From: Labilibaculum sp.
GTDB taxonomy: Bacteria; Bacteroidota; Bacteroidia; Bacteroidales; Marinifilaceae
DNA length: 64,000 bases
NCBI GenBank assembly: GCA_016342745.1
Contig: JAEINT010000019.1
Location: 60,210 to 124,209, forward strand
Direction of reading: 5' to 3'
Position numbers and translations under genes: made by a program. The notes beneath the pieces are model-generated. The model worked only from the letters and a program-made list of their open reading frames with translations. It searched no databases and had not been told where the DNA came from. Positions within the stretch are counted from its first letter, which is position 1; each line of letters opens with the position of its first letter. Positions 26,624 through 36,230 of this stretch are shown here, one piece after another.

Positions 26624-28897
26624 TTAAATTCCTTTTTTGTATTGTCCATTTACAAATGGATGGATAGCTTTCTTTACGTCCTTTTCAGAATCTGCACTTC
26701 CATTTAGTAGTTCTTCAAAAAACGAAATGACCTCCCGCTTGCCAAAATTTAGCTTTGTTTCTGTTTTCACATCTCGTAAATCAATCATACAAGAAGAAAA
26801 AGCATTGGGCAAATCGTTAAGAATAGCTGTGTTGAGAAAATTATTGGTATTGTATAAGCTATGATAGTTCCCTTTCGATTTTTCAATCAAAAAAGAATCC
26901 TTTTTTAAATTCGTGATGGATGAATGCTTCTCGCAAGATTGAATACAAATATTATCCACCTTATTCTTTTCACAACCAGTTACCTGATGAAACAAACATT
27001 GTCTACTCGTCATCAGTACAATGGGATGATACAAACTATAATGAAGTTGAAAATTCGCTGGCCTTTTAATATTTTGAATTTGTTGCTTATTTAGCTCATT
27101 GGAAATAAAAGCTCCTGAACAATTAAAATCCTCTTTTAAAGAAAGTAAGCTGTACGAATTTGCCATGTTTAAATGCGAACCAGCAATCCAATCGATACCT
27201 AACTGATAAGCTTCGTAAGCAATTCCTGTGTTGTTTGTGACAATTAATTTTGGCTTCACACAATGCAAAAAATCCACAGCTACATCGTAATCTTCTCCTA
27301 TAATCACAGAAGGAAAATAAGGAATTAATTTTTCATTTTGGATGAACAAATCTACATAAACACCAAGCTTCTCCTTAAAACTATTAGGCAACTGAAAGTA
27401 GATCTGAGCATTCGTTTCATCAACAAAAGAAACATCTTCCGCAGAGGATATCAAAACAGAAAGATTCGGTTTTTCATTCTCTTTAGTCAATCTCTTTATC
27501 GCAGGTAACTTAATTGGTTCAAGTGTTTCTCTGGAATCGTTCAGAATGAACAGAATTCGTTTCTTAAGTGCCGTCAGTTCTTTAAAAGAAATGTAAACAT
27601 CACCCTTTATTTCTTCCAAATTCAAATCCTCAATGAAATATTCCGTATCGTTAAAAGCTTTGAATCGTTTCAAAACCATCTCCTTAGTTAGCGCCTCGGT
27701 ACCTTTGTCAAGCAAATTGCACTTTGAAAAAACTTCAAACTCGGAATCTGGTGTTTTCACTACTACCTTCAGGGGTGCAGCTGATTCTCCCGATAAATTT
27801 ATTTGCAAAGAAGCTTTTATTGCACTTACACTATTTATTGTATCCTCTACAGAGCTTTTGATCTCTTCTTTTTCTTTGTATAATTTTAATTGTCCTTTCT
27901 CCAAATCATCTGCTGAAGCATAAGAATTGACTTCAGACAAATGCTTTATGGAATGATCACGAGGATTATCAATAAACATATCCTTACTGATATCGCCTTT
28001 GAGTAAAGTATTCGAAAAATTACGATTAAAAACTTTATACAAAATACTATTCTCCTCTCCTACTTTATCTGTTCTATAAAAAGTATCAAGTTGTTTTCTC
28101 CAAGTATCAACAACGGTATAAACGTAATCGGAACCCTTTATTCGCCCTTCAATTTTTAAGGAATCAGCTCCAGCATCGTACAATTCCCTTAGATCATAAA
28201 TTGCAGAGTTATCTTTTAAATTAAGCGGATATTCCTTACCTGCAGTTGTTGTAAGGTACCGATCTCTGCAAGGTTGGCTGCACCTGCCTCGATTACCAGA
28301 ATTTCCTCCATGCACCGAACTCATATAACAAATCCCTGAAAAGGAAATACAATTGGAACCATGCACAAATACCTCTGTTAACATCTTTTGTTGATGCGCC
28401 GCGCTGCTTAAAGCTTTAATCTCCTTTAGGTTTAATTCTCTTGATAGGTTTACGCGTGTAGCCGAAAGTTTGCTCAGAAATTTAATTTGCCCTTCGTTAT
28501 GCGTTGTCATCTGTGTTGATGCATGAATATTTAGGCTAGGGAAATGCTTCCTTAAAACATACAACAGTCCAATATCCTGAACAATTACACCATCGATGCT
28601 TGTATTCTGCAACTTATTCAGCAAGCTAACCAGGGCAGAAAATTCACTTTCGAGAATGATAATATTTAGGGTAAGAAAAATTTCACAATTGTGCTTGTGA
28701 GCCAGATGAAGAACTCCTTGCAAACCATCAAAATCGATGTTTACAGCTCGGTTTCTTGCGTTAAATTTATCTAAGCCACAATAAATTGCATTTGCTCCTG
28801 CTAGTATTGCTGCTTTTATGGAATCAACATTTCCACCCGGTGCTAGTAGTTCAATCTTTCTTTTCGTCACAGTCTCTATCTCTTTCTTGAACTCCAA
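26624..28897 (-). CDS. Large peptidase U32 family protein (RlhA-like)
   Basis: A 757-residue relative of the 6051 gene. The N-terminal barrel shows KIELLAPGGNVDSIKAAI, ANAIYCGLDKFNARN, IHASTQMTTHN and the cysteine cluster CISFSGICYMSSVHGG...GRCSQPCRDRY. The centre carries a long insert and the C-terminal half repeats barrel-like elements (HYSLYHPIVLMTSRQCLFHQVTGCEK), like the duplicated RlhA that hydroxylates C2501 of 23S rRNA. The specific rRNA target here is inferred, not shown. It is flanked by unrelated genes. Confidence 0.82.
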   Translation of the reverse strand: MEFKKEIETVTKRKIELLAPGGNVDSIKAAILAGANAIYCGLDKFNARNRAVNIDFDGLQGVLHLAHKHNCEIFLTLNIIILESEFSALVSLLNKLQNTSIDGVIVQDIGLLYVLRKHFPSLNIHASTQMTTHNEGQIKFLSKLSATRVNLSRELNLKEIKALSSAAHQQKMLTEVFVHGSNCISFSGICYMSSVHGGNSGNRGRCSQPCRDRYLTTTAGKEYPLNLKDNSAIYDLRELYDAGADSLKIEGRIKGSDYVYTVVDTWRKQLDTFYRTDKVGEENSILYKVFNRNFSNTLLKGDISKDMFIDNPRDHSIKHLSEVNSYASADDLEKGQLKLYKEKEEIKSSVEDTINSVSAIKASLQINLSGESAAPLKVVVKTPDSEFEVFSKCNLLDKGTEALTKEMVLKRFKAFNDTEYFIEDLNLEEIKGDVYISFKELTALKKRILFILNDSRETLEPIKLPAIKRLTKENEKPNLSVLISSAEDVSFVDETNAQIYFQLPNSFKEKLGVYVDLFIQNEKLIPYFPSVIIGEDYDVAVDFLHCVKPKLIVTNNTGIAYEAYQLGIDWIAGSHLNMANSYSLLSLKEDFNCSGAFISNELNKQQIQNIKRPANFQLHYSLYHPIVLMTSRQCLFHQVTGCEKNKVDNICIQSCEKHSSITNLKKDSFLIEKSKGNYHSLYNTNNFLNTAILNDLPNAFSSCMIDLRDVKTETKLNFGKREVISFFEELLNGSADSEKDVKKAIHPFVNGQYKKGI

Positions 28898-29103
28898 AAG
28901 TAAGGATTTTAAACAAGCTATTACGATTATATCCTAAGCTTAGATTTCCTCTATTACTAATTTTTAAAAATACGAATTCAAATATTTTGGTTCGGTATTT
29001 GTTTAGCACAAGTTAGATGCATTACAGAATAGCTCTAAAAAGGAAAGTTTATGTGCAAAAACAGAACTTTGTGGACTTAGTAGCGTAATCTCAAATTAAA
29101 AAT

Positions 29104-29111
29104 TAAATTTG
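29104..29111 (+). promoter_or_regulatory. Putative -7 promoter box
   Basis: TAAATTTG fits TAnnTTTG and lies 24 bases before the ATG at 29136 of the lipoprotein gene. The nearest TTTG upstream is too distant to be a normal -33 box. Confidence 0.4.
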
Positions 29112-29135
29112 CACCAAACCAAGATCCCATATTCT

Positions 29136-30284
29136 ATGAACAAACTTACTCACTACACACTTATTGCCTTACTTATTATTGTTGCAAGCTGCAGCACCGG
29201 CAATAAAGCGCTACAAAATGGAGACTACTATTCGGCTGTTCTTAAATCGGTAGAACGCTTACGTTCTAATCCTGACAAAGAAAAGGCTCAATTAACTTTA
29301 AAGGAAAGTTATCCTTTAGCAGTAAATTGGTACGAACAAGAAATTAATTACCTATTAGCTTCTAATGATCCGTTTAAACATTCGAAAACAGTTGGGCACT
29401 ACCAAAGCTTGAACAGAATGGCTAATGAAATTAGGAGATGTCCAGGTGCATTGCGTATCATTTCATATCCTAAACAATTTCAGCACGAAGAAAATATGGC
29501 CAAGCAAAATGCAGCTCCCGAATGCTATGCTGCTGGTATGTTAGAGCTAGAAAAAAACACTCGTACGGATGCTGTAAAAGCTTTTCATCATTTTGAAAAA
29601 GCCAATAGCTATGTTTTAAACTACAAAGATGTTGATGAAAAAATGAAGGAAGCTGAATACATGGCTACCTTAAAAGTTATCATTGATCATGTACCCGTTA
29701 ACTCTACTAAATATCAATTAACAGCGGAATTTTTTCAAGATCAGGTAACGCAATATATTTTTCACAATATCAAAAGAAAATTTGTTCGTTTCTATACGCC
29801 TAAACAAGCTGAATTAGAAAAGCTAGAATATCCTGATCAGATTATCGGAATGCGTTTCGAAGATTTTGTAATTGGTGAAACTCATGACACTGACATTGAA
29901 AGAGAAGTAGTTAGTGCTGACAGTGTTGAAGTTGGTGAGACCAAATTAAAAACTGGAGAAACCATAAAAGTTTTCAATAAGGTAAAGGCTAAATTACATG
30001 TCCATAAACGTGAAGTGATCTCAAAAGGATTGTTATCGCTGCATATTATTGAATTTGACAACAAAAAAGAAGTGAACAACAAGCAGTTCGGTGGTCAATT
30101 CAATTGGTACCATCAGTGGGGACATTTTAATGGAGACGAAAGAGCTTTAACCGAAGAAGAATTAAACATTTGCAATAGCGAACCAATTCTTCCTCCAGCG
30201 CATCAAGATTTGTTTGTGGAATTCACCAAACCTATTTACACAGATTTAACGGCAGAACTAAGAAGGTTCTATAACAGATACTAA
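29136..30284 (+). CDS. Predicted lipoprotein with tetratricopeptide-like helices
   Basis: A 382-residue protein beginning MNKLTHYTLIALLIIVASCSTG, with a lipobox (VASC) so it is anchored to a membrane. Residues 25-170 are helical and TPR-like (NGDYYSAVLKSVERL, AVKAFHHFEKANSYV). Residues 185-380 form an unrecognised domain with VKAKLHVHKREVISKGLL and a C-terminal FVEFTKPIYTDLTAELRRFYNRY. No function is known. ATG 29136 is chosen because the TTG at 29109 overlaps the -7 box and would spoil the signal peptide. A terminator follows. Confidence 0.8.
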   Translation: MNKLTHYTLIALLIIVASCSTGNKALQNGDYYSAVLKSVERLRSNPDKEKAQLTLKESYPLAVNWYEQEINYLLASNDPFKHSKTVGHYQSLNRMANEIRRCPGALRIISYPKQFQHEENMAKQNAAPECYAAGMLELEKNTRTDAVKAFHHFEKANSYVLNYKDVDEKMKEAEYMATLKVIIDHVPVNSTKYQLTAEFFQDQVTQYIFHNIKRKFVRFYTPKQAELEKLEYPDQIIGMRFEDFVIGETHDTDIEREVVSADSVEVGETKLKTGETIKVFNKVKAKLHVHKREVISKGLLSLHIIEFDNKKEVNNKQFGGQFNWYHQWGHFNGDERALTEEELNICNSEPILPPAHQDLFVEFTKPIYTDLTAELRRFYNRY

Positions 30285-30303
30285 GAATTGAAATTACATA
30301 ACG

Positions 30304-30333
30304 AAAAGGCTATCCTAAATGGATGGCCTTTTT
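30304..30333 (+). terminator. Rho-independent terminator
   Basis: AAAAGGC-ATCC pairs with GGAT-GCCTTTT with opposed single-base mismatches and a short loop, then a T run. It lies 20 bases past the lipoprotein stop. Confidence 0.8.
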
Positions 30334-30438
30334 CATGAATGGCAACTTGCATTTCATTCAAAATCTTCCCACAAGTGAACATTCCCTTTTCACAATTAAT
30401 CAAAGCTATTTTCTACTATACATCAGCAAATAGATAAT

Positions 30439-30473
30439 AAAAAAGAGGCAGGAAAATAATTTCCAAGCCTCTT
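30439..30473 (-). terminator. Terminator of the RDD gene
   Basis: AAGAGGC, one mismatch, GGAAA on one side and TTTCC, mismatch, GCCTCTT on the other. On the minus strand it ends in six T, just past the RDD stop at 30491. Confidence 0.82.
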
Positions 30474-30490
30474 GCTATATTTTCAATGAC

Positions 30491-31207
30491 TTATCGATCC
30501 CGATGAATCAAATTGTAGTCTACAATTAATGTTTTAAAAAACTGTAAGGGTTGCATTTCAGTCTTTATTCCTAGCTGCTCCATCACATTTTTACGTGCGC
30601 GTAAACCAAATTGTAATTTTTCAACCGGATCTTCTAACGTCTCAATCTGAGCAATCACTTTTTTAAATAGAGGTAGGTCTTTCTCATTAATATTTTTTGA
30701 CTCGGGAAAAACAAGCTCATAATTTTCCGGGATATCCACTAAAATAGTATTTTCAATTGACACTTTCCGTTTCGTTTTAATCACTGTTGTTTTAGCTAAA
30801 ATATCACCTAAACGTTGTCCTTTTTCGCCTATTACAATACAGAGAATTCCGCATATGCCATACGTCAAGGAAATATCAACTAACCTAAACATCCATCGAA
30901 TCAAATAATTAGAAAAAGAAGGCGCAGATCCATCCGCAGTACTCACTTTAATTTTCAAAATCTTTTTCCCAGGTGTTTGTCCATTCATGAAGACTTCAAA
31001 CAACAATGAATAAAAAAACAAAGGAATCATGAACAACATAAGCCAAACAAAACCTTCCCCTAATAGCCCTGCAAAAAGCATTACAATCATATACACGACA
31101 AAGAGAAATAACAAATCAAGTAAACTAGCTGAAATCCTTTCACCTACACTCGCCAATTGAAAATTAATACGAACATTTTGTGTTGTTTCTATTCCTACAT
31201 TTGCCAT
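30491..31207 (-). CDS. RDD family membrane protein
   Basis: A 238-residue membrane protein. The RDD signature is visible in VGERISASLLDLLFLFVVY (first helix with conserved Arg and Asp), FMNGQTPGKKILKIKV and GQRLGDILAKTTVI; three or four membrane helices lie between residues 25 and 140. A cytosolic C-terminal tail of about 90 residues follows. RDD proteins are of uncertain role (some are Na+/H+ antiporters). It is divergent from, and likely functionally linked to, the SpoIIM-MoxR-DUF58 cluster, as in other Bacteroidota. Confidence 0.87.
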   Translation of the reverse strand: MANVGIETTQNVRINFQLASVGERISASLLDLLFLFVVYMIVMLFAGLLGEGFVWLMLFMIPLFFYSLLFEVFMNGQTPGKKILKIKVSTADGSAPSFSNYLIRWMFRLVDISLTYGICGILCIVIGEKGQRLGDILAKTTVIKTKRKVSIENTILVDIPENYELVFPESKNINEKDLPLFKKVIAQIETLEDPVEKLQFGLRARKNVMEQLGIKTEMQPLQFFKTLIVDYNLIHRDR

Positions 31208-31409
31208 TGTTATCTCTATTTTTTGTGCAAACGAATATACCTATCATAAGAAAGTAAAAGAAATTTTTAAATAAATATTTTCGACATTTAAAATCATTCT
31301 ACTGACTTATTGCTAGTTAGTAAAGTGGCTTGCAATTTAACCTTAATCTATTATTTGCAATTTTCCTTAATTACAATAACTTTAGCATTGTTTTATAGAA
31401 ATCGTCTAA

Positions 31410-32372
31410 ATGAAAGAAGTAGTTTTCCTGGATCGCAACAGTACAAAATGGAAAGAATTTGAAAATCTTCTTGCTAATGAATCACATAGTGATCCGGATG
31501 CCATTGCCGATTTATACATTCAGTTAACGGATGATTTATCGTATGCACAAACTTTTTACCCTAACTCTTCAACAACTGATTACCTAAATCAATTAAGTGT
31601 AGGTATTCATCAGCAGATCTATAAAAATCAGAAAGCCAAAAAAGGAAAATTTAAACAGTTTTGGACTACAGACTTACCCTTAATTCTTTTTCAAACAAGA
31701 AAACAATTACTGTATTCTTTATTAATATTTCTTGTATCAACACTTTTAGGTGTTGTTTCTACAAGTAACGATCAGTCTTTTGTGCGTGCTATTCTTGGCG
31801 ATGACTATGTAAATATGACCATTGATAATATTAAAAAAGGAGATGCAATGGCTGTATACAAACAAGAGGGACAAACTCAGATGTTTCTTGGAATTACCAT
31901 TAACAACATAAAAGTTTCGTTCATGGCCTTTGTTTTCGGCATATTTACTGCCTTTGGCACAGGTTACGTTCTTTTCAATAATGGAATAATGCTGGGCAGT
32001 TTTACCTATTTCTTTGTTGATAATGGATTATTTTGGGAAAGTACACGAGTTATCTGGATACATGGAACGCTTGAGATATCGGCGATTATTCTGGCAGGAG
32101 GAGCAGGAATTGTTTTGGGAAATAGCATTATTTTCCCAGGCACCCTACCTCGTAAAACATCTATGCAAATAGGAGTTAGCAAAGGAATTAAAATTATTGT
32201 TGGAATCATTCCCATGTTTATCGCTGCCGGATTTTTAGAAGGCTATGTAACACGACATACCGAAATGCCGATGTGGCTAAGTTGGTTCATTATTGTCTGT
32301 TCCCTACTGTTCGTTATTTGGTATTTTATTATTAATCCGAAACGAGTATATCAAAAATTAAGCAATTCATAA
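31410..32372 (+). CDS. SpoIIM family (DUF95) membrane protein
   Basis: A 320-residue protein with a cytosolic N-terminal part (1-105, including DLYIQLTDDLSYAQTFYP) and five or six membrane helices after residue 108. VSFMAFVFGIFTAFGTGYVLFNNGIMLG and WIHGTLEISAIILAGGAGIVLG are hallmarks of the stage II sporulation M family, found also in non-sporulating bacteria beside MoxR-DUF58 genes. There is no sign of sporulation here. It starts the plus-strand operon that runs to 37562. Confidence 0.87.
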   Translation: MKEVVFLDRNSTKWKEFENLLANESHSDPDAIADLYIQLTDDLSYAQTFYPNSSTTDYLNQLSVGIHQQIYKNQKAKKGKFKQFWTTDLPLILFQTRKQLLYSLLIFLVSTLLGVVSTSNDQSFVRAILGDDYVNMTIDNIKKGDAMAVYKQEGQTQMFLGITINNIKVSFMAFVFGIFTAFGTGYVLFNNGIMLGSFTYFFVDNGLFWESTRVIWIHGTLEISAIILAGGAGIVLGNSIIFPGTLPRKTSMQIGVSKGIKIIVGIIPMFIAAGFLEGYVTRHTEMPMWLSWFIIVCSLLFVIWYFIINPKRVYQKLSNS

Positions 32373-32396
32373 AAACTAAATCAAATCCTAAAACAA

Positions 32397-33251
32397 ATGA
32401 CAAGCAACAAGTTGCAACTCGAAAAAAACCGCGATTTCGGAGAACTATTTAACGACACATTCCTTTTTATTAAGTACAATTTTAAAAATTTACTTATGGG
32501 TATGATCTATTTCGTTATCCCTTTTGCACTATTACAAGGTATAGCACTCGGTGTGTATCAATATCAAGCATTATCATCTATTTCTATGGGACAAGTATCA
32601 AATCCATTAACAAATGGAGGAGGTAGTGCAATCTTAATCACTTATCTTTTTATGTTGATTACCTATTCCTTTTCAATGTCATTTGTGATGCAATATATCA
32701 AGTTATATAAATCAGCAGAGGGTAATGATATTGAATTAAAACAAGTTTGGAAATTGATGCTTGGAGTTGTGCCAAAAATATTCCTAACAATTATTGTTAT
32801 TGGACTTATTTCAGGTATTGGCTTTGTATTTTTATTAATCCCAGGTATTTATTTAATGATTTGTTTTAGTCTCGTTATCCCTATCATTGTATTTCAAGGT
32901 GATTCTCTTGGTGAAGCTCTAAGTGCTTGTTTTTCTCTAATAAAAAATAACTGGTGGCTAACTTTTGGCTTTTTATTAATCCTTGGTTTAATCGCTGGAG
33001 CTTTACAATTTGCATTCCAAATACCAACAACGATTTATCAGGCGATGACAGCTTTTCATATGGTACAAAATGAACCTTCATCTGCAAGTCAAAGTTTAAG
33101 CATTTTATTTTCAATTATCCAATCAATAGGAGCATCCTTAATGCAGATCATTCCATTTATAGGAATTGGAATTCTTTATTTTAGTCTTGTTGAACAAAAG
33201 CAAAATCCTGCATTATTAAAAGAGTTGGAAAGCGTTGGAGCTGATGAGTAA
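32397..33251 (+). CDS. Polytopic membrane protein of the MoxR cluster
   Basis: A 284-residue protein with about six membrane helices (for example 33-55, 80-100, 120-165, 185-205, 245-270). It resembles the glycerophosphodiester-phosphodiesterase membrane-domain family often encoded at this operon position, by context and composition rather than by a catalytic motif; no phosphodiesterase domain is attached. Its 3' end overlaps the next gene by 8 bases. Confidence 0.72.
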   Translation: MTSNKLQLEKNRDFGELFNDTFLFIKYNFKNLLMGMIYFVIPFALLQGIALGVYQYQALSSISMGQVSNPLTNGGGSAILITYLFMLITYSFSMSFVMQYIKLYKSAEGNDIELKQVWKLMLGVVPKIFLTIIVIGLISGIGFVFLLIPGIYLMICFSLVIPIIVFQGDSLGEALSACFSLIKNNWWLTFGFLLILGLIAGALQFAFQIPTTIYQAMTAFHMVQNEPSSASQSLSILFSIIQSIGASLMQIIPFIGIGILYFSLVEQKQNPALLKELESVGADE

Positions 33252-33990
33252 AAAAACACTTACAATATTATTTCTAGGCTGGTTTCATTTCTTTATTGGA
33301 GCCAGCCCTATTTTAGCGCAGGAAACTTTCAACTCGGATACTCTTGTAATGGATACTGGGCAAGTACAATTATGGGAAAAATCCATTCCTGAAGAACGAA
33401 TTGAAAATTACCGAAAACAAAGCGATTTCAATTACAATTTAACCGAAGTAAAGCAAGAAACTGCTTGGGGACGTTTCGTTCAATGGCTTAAAAATTGGTT
33501 TAATTTCATGATTAAAAGCCTTGGTGTGATCTGGTATTTGAGATACATCATTTTAGCTGCCTGTGGTATTCTTCTAATTGCCATGATTTATCGTAGTAAA
33601 TTCACAGGTTTGTTTAGCTCTCATCAGGAAATTTCATCGATGGAATTTAGCGATGCTACAAATCCCAATAAAGTAAATTGGGAACAAAAAATTCAAGAAG
33701 CACTTCTTCAAAAAGAATACCGTTTGGCTGTTCGCTATCATTACTTATCTCTTTTAAAAGCTTTAAGCCGCCATAAAATAATTACTTGGAAATCGGAAAA
33801 AACCAATTACGATTACATCCGAGAAATAAAACATGAAAAAATAAAAACAGATTTTATTGAATTAAGCGAATTGTATGAGGCTGTTTGGTATGGAGATTTC
33901 CCTATTGCCAAACTAGATTACCATCAAGTTGATGATGAATTTGCACGTTTGAACATTCTATTATCACAAACAAAAGAATTCGCGTCATGA
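33244..33990 (+). CDS. DUF4129 domain protein
   Basis: A 248-residue protein with signal peptide (to about ILAQE), one central membrane segment (about 98-118) and a cytosolic C-terminal DUF4129 domain with ALLQKEYRLAVRYHYLSLLK and SELYEAVWYGDFPI. DUF4129 proteins sit beside transglutaminase or MoxR/DUF58 genes. ATG 33244 overlaps the previous gene and its stop overlaps the next start (ATGA), showing tight translational coupling. Confidence 0.82.
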   Translation: MSKKTLTILFLGWFHFFIGASPILAQETFNSDTLVMDTGQVQLWEKSIPEERIENYRKQSDFNYNLTEVKQETAWGRFVQWLKNWFNFMIKSLGVIWYLRYIILAACGILLIAMIYRSKFTGLFSSHQEISSMEFSDATNPNKVNWEQKIQEALLQKEYRLAVRYHYLSLLKALSRHKIITWKSEKTNYDYIREIKHEKIKTDFIELSELYEAVWYGDFPIAKLDYHQVDDEFARLNILLSQTKEFAS

Positions 33991-35177
33991 AAATAAATAT
34001 CCCTAAAAATGCACTTCCTGTAATTGGAATCCTCATTATCCTGATTCTAATGGATCTTTTTGCTCCGCAACCAATCGACTGGACAAGAAACTTTAATGAG
34101 GATGATAAACGTCCTTTTGGTTGCTTTCTCCTTCGCGAATTGATAGAACAAGAATTATTTCCTGAACAGGAGTTTGAAATTAGCAGAGATGCAATATTTA
34201 ACTATCCTGTACTTGATAGCCTTGCTCCAAACAAGAATTATATTTTTGTAGCAGATGATTTTTCTCCTCAGGCATGGGAAATTAAACTATTATTGGATTT
34301 AGTTCAAAATGGAAATCAAATCGTAATTGCCACATCTAATTTAGGTAAAGTATTCTCCGACACCATACACGTGCAATTTGATTCTGAGTTTAAATTTACT
34401 GATCTAGGTGCTAAAGAAGTCCAATCTCAGAATTTTGAAAACCCAAATTTAAAAGATAAAAACAACTCAAAATATCCCAAAGCGTTTGATAACACGACCA
34501 TAAATAAATTTTATAAGGATAGTTTAATCGTTTTGGGACGAGATAATAAAAAAAGAATTCAATTGGTAAAAGTACCCTATGGCAAAGGGAATTTTTTTAT
34601 AAGTAGTCAGCCTTTAGCATTCACGAATTTTAATATCGTTCAAAACAAAAATGCCGATTACATTGCAGGTATTTTCAGCTACTTACCTCCTAACCCAATC
34701 GTTTGGGATGAATATTACAAGCCTCTTAGAGCTTTCCGATCTACTAGCCCAATCGCATTCTTACTATCAAGTCCACCATTAAAAATGGCGTACTACCTTC
34801 TTTTGGCTTGCCTTATTCTTGTTCTTATTTTCCAAGGTAAACGCAAACAAAAAATGATTCCAATCCTAAAACCTATTCCCAATACAACTCTTGAGTTTAT
34901 TAAAACAATGGGGAGATTGTATTACAATCGTAAAAACCACAAAGACATAGCACTCAAAAAAATAAAATACCTTAAGGAATTCTGTAAAACTCGATACCAT
35001 ATCGATTTAACTACTGATACTTTAAATGAAGTAAGTAAACGATCGGGAATTTCTTTGAAGACTTTGGAAATTCTATTTAAACAAGTAAACCAAATATCCA
35101 GTTCCAATAATATCTCTAACGAAGAATTGGAAGACTTAAACGCTAAAGTAGAATACATTTATAAATCCGGCAAATAA
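33987..35177 (+). CDS. DUF4350 domain protein
   Basis: A 396-residue membrane-anchored protein: a short N-terminal membrane helix (about 10-27), an extracytoplasmic DUF4350 domain (about 35-245, with RPFGCFLLRELIEQ and PYGKGNFFISSQPLAFTNFN), a second helix (about 265-283), and a helical cytosolic tail. The domain has a glutamine-amidotransferase-like layout without a catalytic cysteine that can be named. It lies between DUF4129 and MoxR in a conserved gene order. Confidence 0.82.
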   Translation: MKINIPKNALPVIGILIILILMDLFAPQPIDWTRNFNEDDKRPFGCFLLRELIEQELFPEQEFEISRDAIFNYPVLDSLAPNKNYIFVADDFSPQAWEIKLLLDLVQNGNQIVIATSNLGKVFSDTIHVQFDSEFKFTDLGAKEVQSQNFENPNLKDKNNSKYPKAFDNTTINKFYKDSLIVLGRDNKKRIQLVKVPYGKGNFFISSQPLAFTNFNIVQNKNADYIAGIFSYLPPNPIVWDEYYKPLRAFRSTSPIAFLLSSPPLKMAYYLLLACLILVLIFQGKRKQKMIPILKPIPNTTLEFIKTMGRLYYNRKNHKDIALKKIKYLKEFCKTRYHIDLTTDTLNEVSKRSGISLKTLEILFKQVNQISSSNNISNEELEDLNAKVEYIYKSGK

Positions 35178-35190
35178 AATAAACCCAAGA

Positions 35191-36171
35191 ATGGAAAATA
35201 AACCTCAATTTAAAAACCGCATAGATTTGGCAGAACTCAATCACTTGATAGGCCAAATTAAATACGAAATAAAAAAAGTAATTATCGGACAAGAGAAAAA
35301 CATTGATCTACTTCTAGTTGGTTTGTTTGCGCAAGGTCATGTTTTAATCGAAGGTGTTCCTGGAATTGCTAAAACCCTTTCAGCTAAATTACTGGCAAAG
35401 TCTATTTCTTCCGATTTTTCACGAATTCAATTTACGCCAGATTTAATGCCTTCGGATGTTTTAGGAACTACAATATTTAACCTAAGCACTTCAAAATTTG
35501 AGTTTAACAAAGGTCCTATATTCTCTAATATCATTTTGATAGATGAGATTAATCGTGCTCCTGCAAAAACTCAATCGGCACTCTTCGAAGTAATGGAAGA
35601 AGCGCAAATTAGTATTGATGGTACAACCCATGAAATGGAGCAACCATTTTGGGTGATTGCCACACAAAACCCTATTGAGCAAGAAGGAACCTACCGTTTA
35701 CCTGAAGCACAATTGGATCGTTTTCTAATGAAGATTGAATTTACTTATCCTGATGAATTAGAAGAACTTGAAATTCTTGCCACCAAAAATGAGAGGAAAG
35801 GAAAAAATGAAACCGCTTCAATTTCCGAAGTATTAAATTCGGAACAGATTAACGAGCTGCGTCATCAAGTACAAGAAATACATATCGAAGAAAATCTTCA
35901 AAAATACATTGTACAGATCGTTCAAAGTACAAGAAATCATCCTGGCATTATATTGGGAGCTTCTCCGAGAGCATCCGTTGCAGTCATGATGGCTTCTAAA
36001 GCTCTTTCTGCCATCAGAGGTCGTGATTTTGTAACTCCAGATGATATCAAAGAAGTGGTTATTCCTGCCTTGCATCATAGATTGATTTTAACTCCTGAGA
36101 AAGAAATGGAAGGTGTTCTTCCTAAGCAAATAATCGCACAAATTATTGAAGGAATTGAAATTCCACGTTAG
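35191..36171 (+). CDS. MoxR family AAA+ ATPase
   Basis: A 326-residue cytosolic AAA+ protein. Walker A is [12 protein letters not shown] (about residues 56-67), Walker B is [23 protein letters not shown], sensor 1 is [18 protein letters not shown], and [16 protein letters not shown] marks sensor 2. MoxR ATPases act as chaperones for metalloenzymes or VWA-domain partners; here the partner is the DUF58 protein encoded next. It is 13 bases behind DUF4350 in the operon. Confidence 0.92.
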   Translation: MENKPQFKNRIDLAELNHLIGQIKYEIKKVIIGQEKNIDLLLVGLFAQGHVLIEGVPGIAKTLSAKLLAKSISSDFSRIQFTPDLMPSDVLGTTIFNLSTSKFEFNKGPIFSNIILIDEINRAPAKTQSALFEVMEEAQISIDGTTHEMEQPFWVIATQNPIEQEGTYRLPEAQLDRFLMKIEFTYPDELEELEILATKNERKGKNETASISEVLNSEQINELRHQVQEIHIEENLQKYIVQIVQSTRNHPGIILGASPRASVAVMMASKALSAIRGRDFVTPDDIKEVVIPALHHRLILTPEKEMEGVLPKQIIAQIIEGIEIPR

Positions 36172-36230
36172 TAGGATTAATACAATTAGTTCAAACATTT
36201 AGCTGCTCACATAAAAATGAACTACCATTA

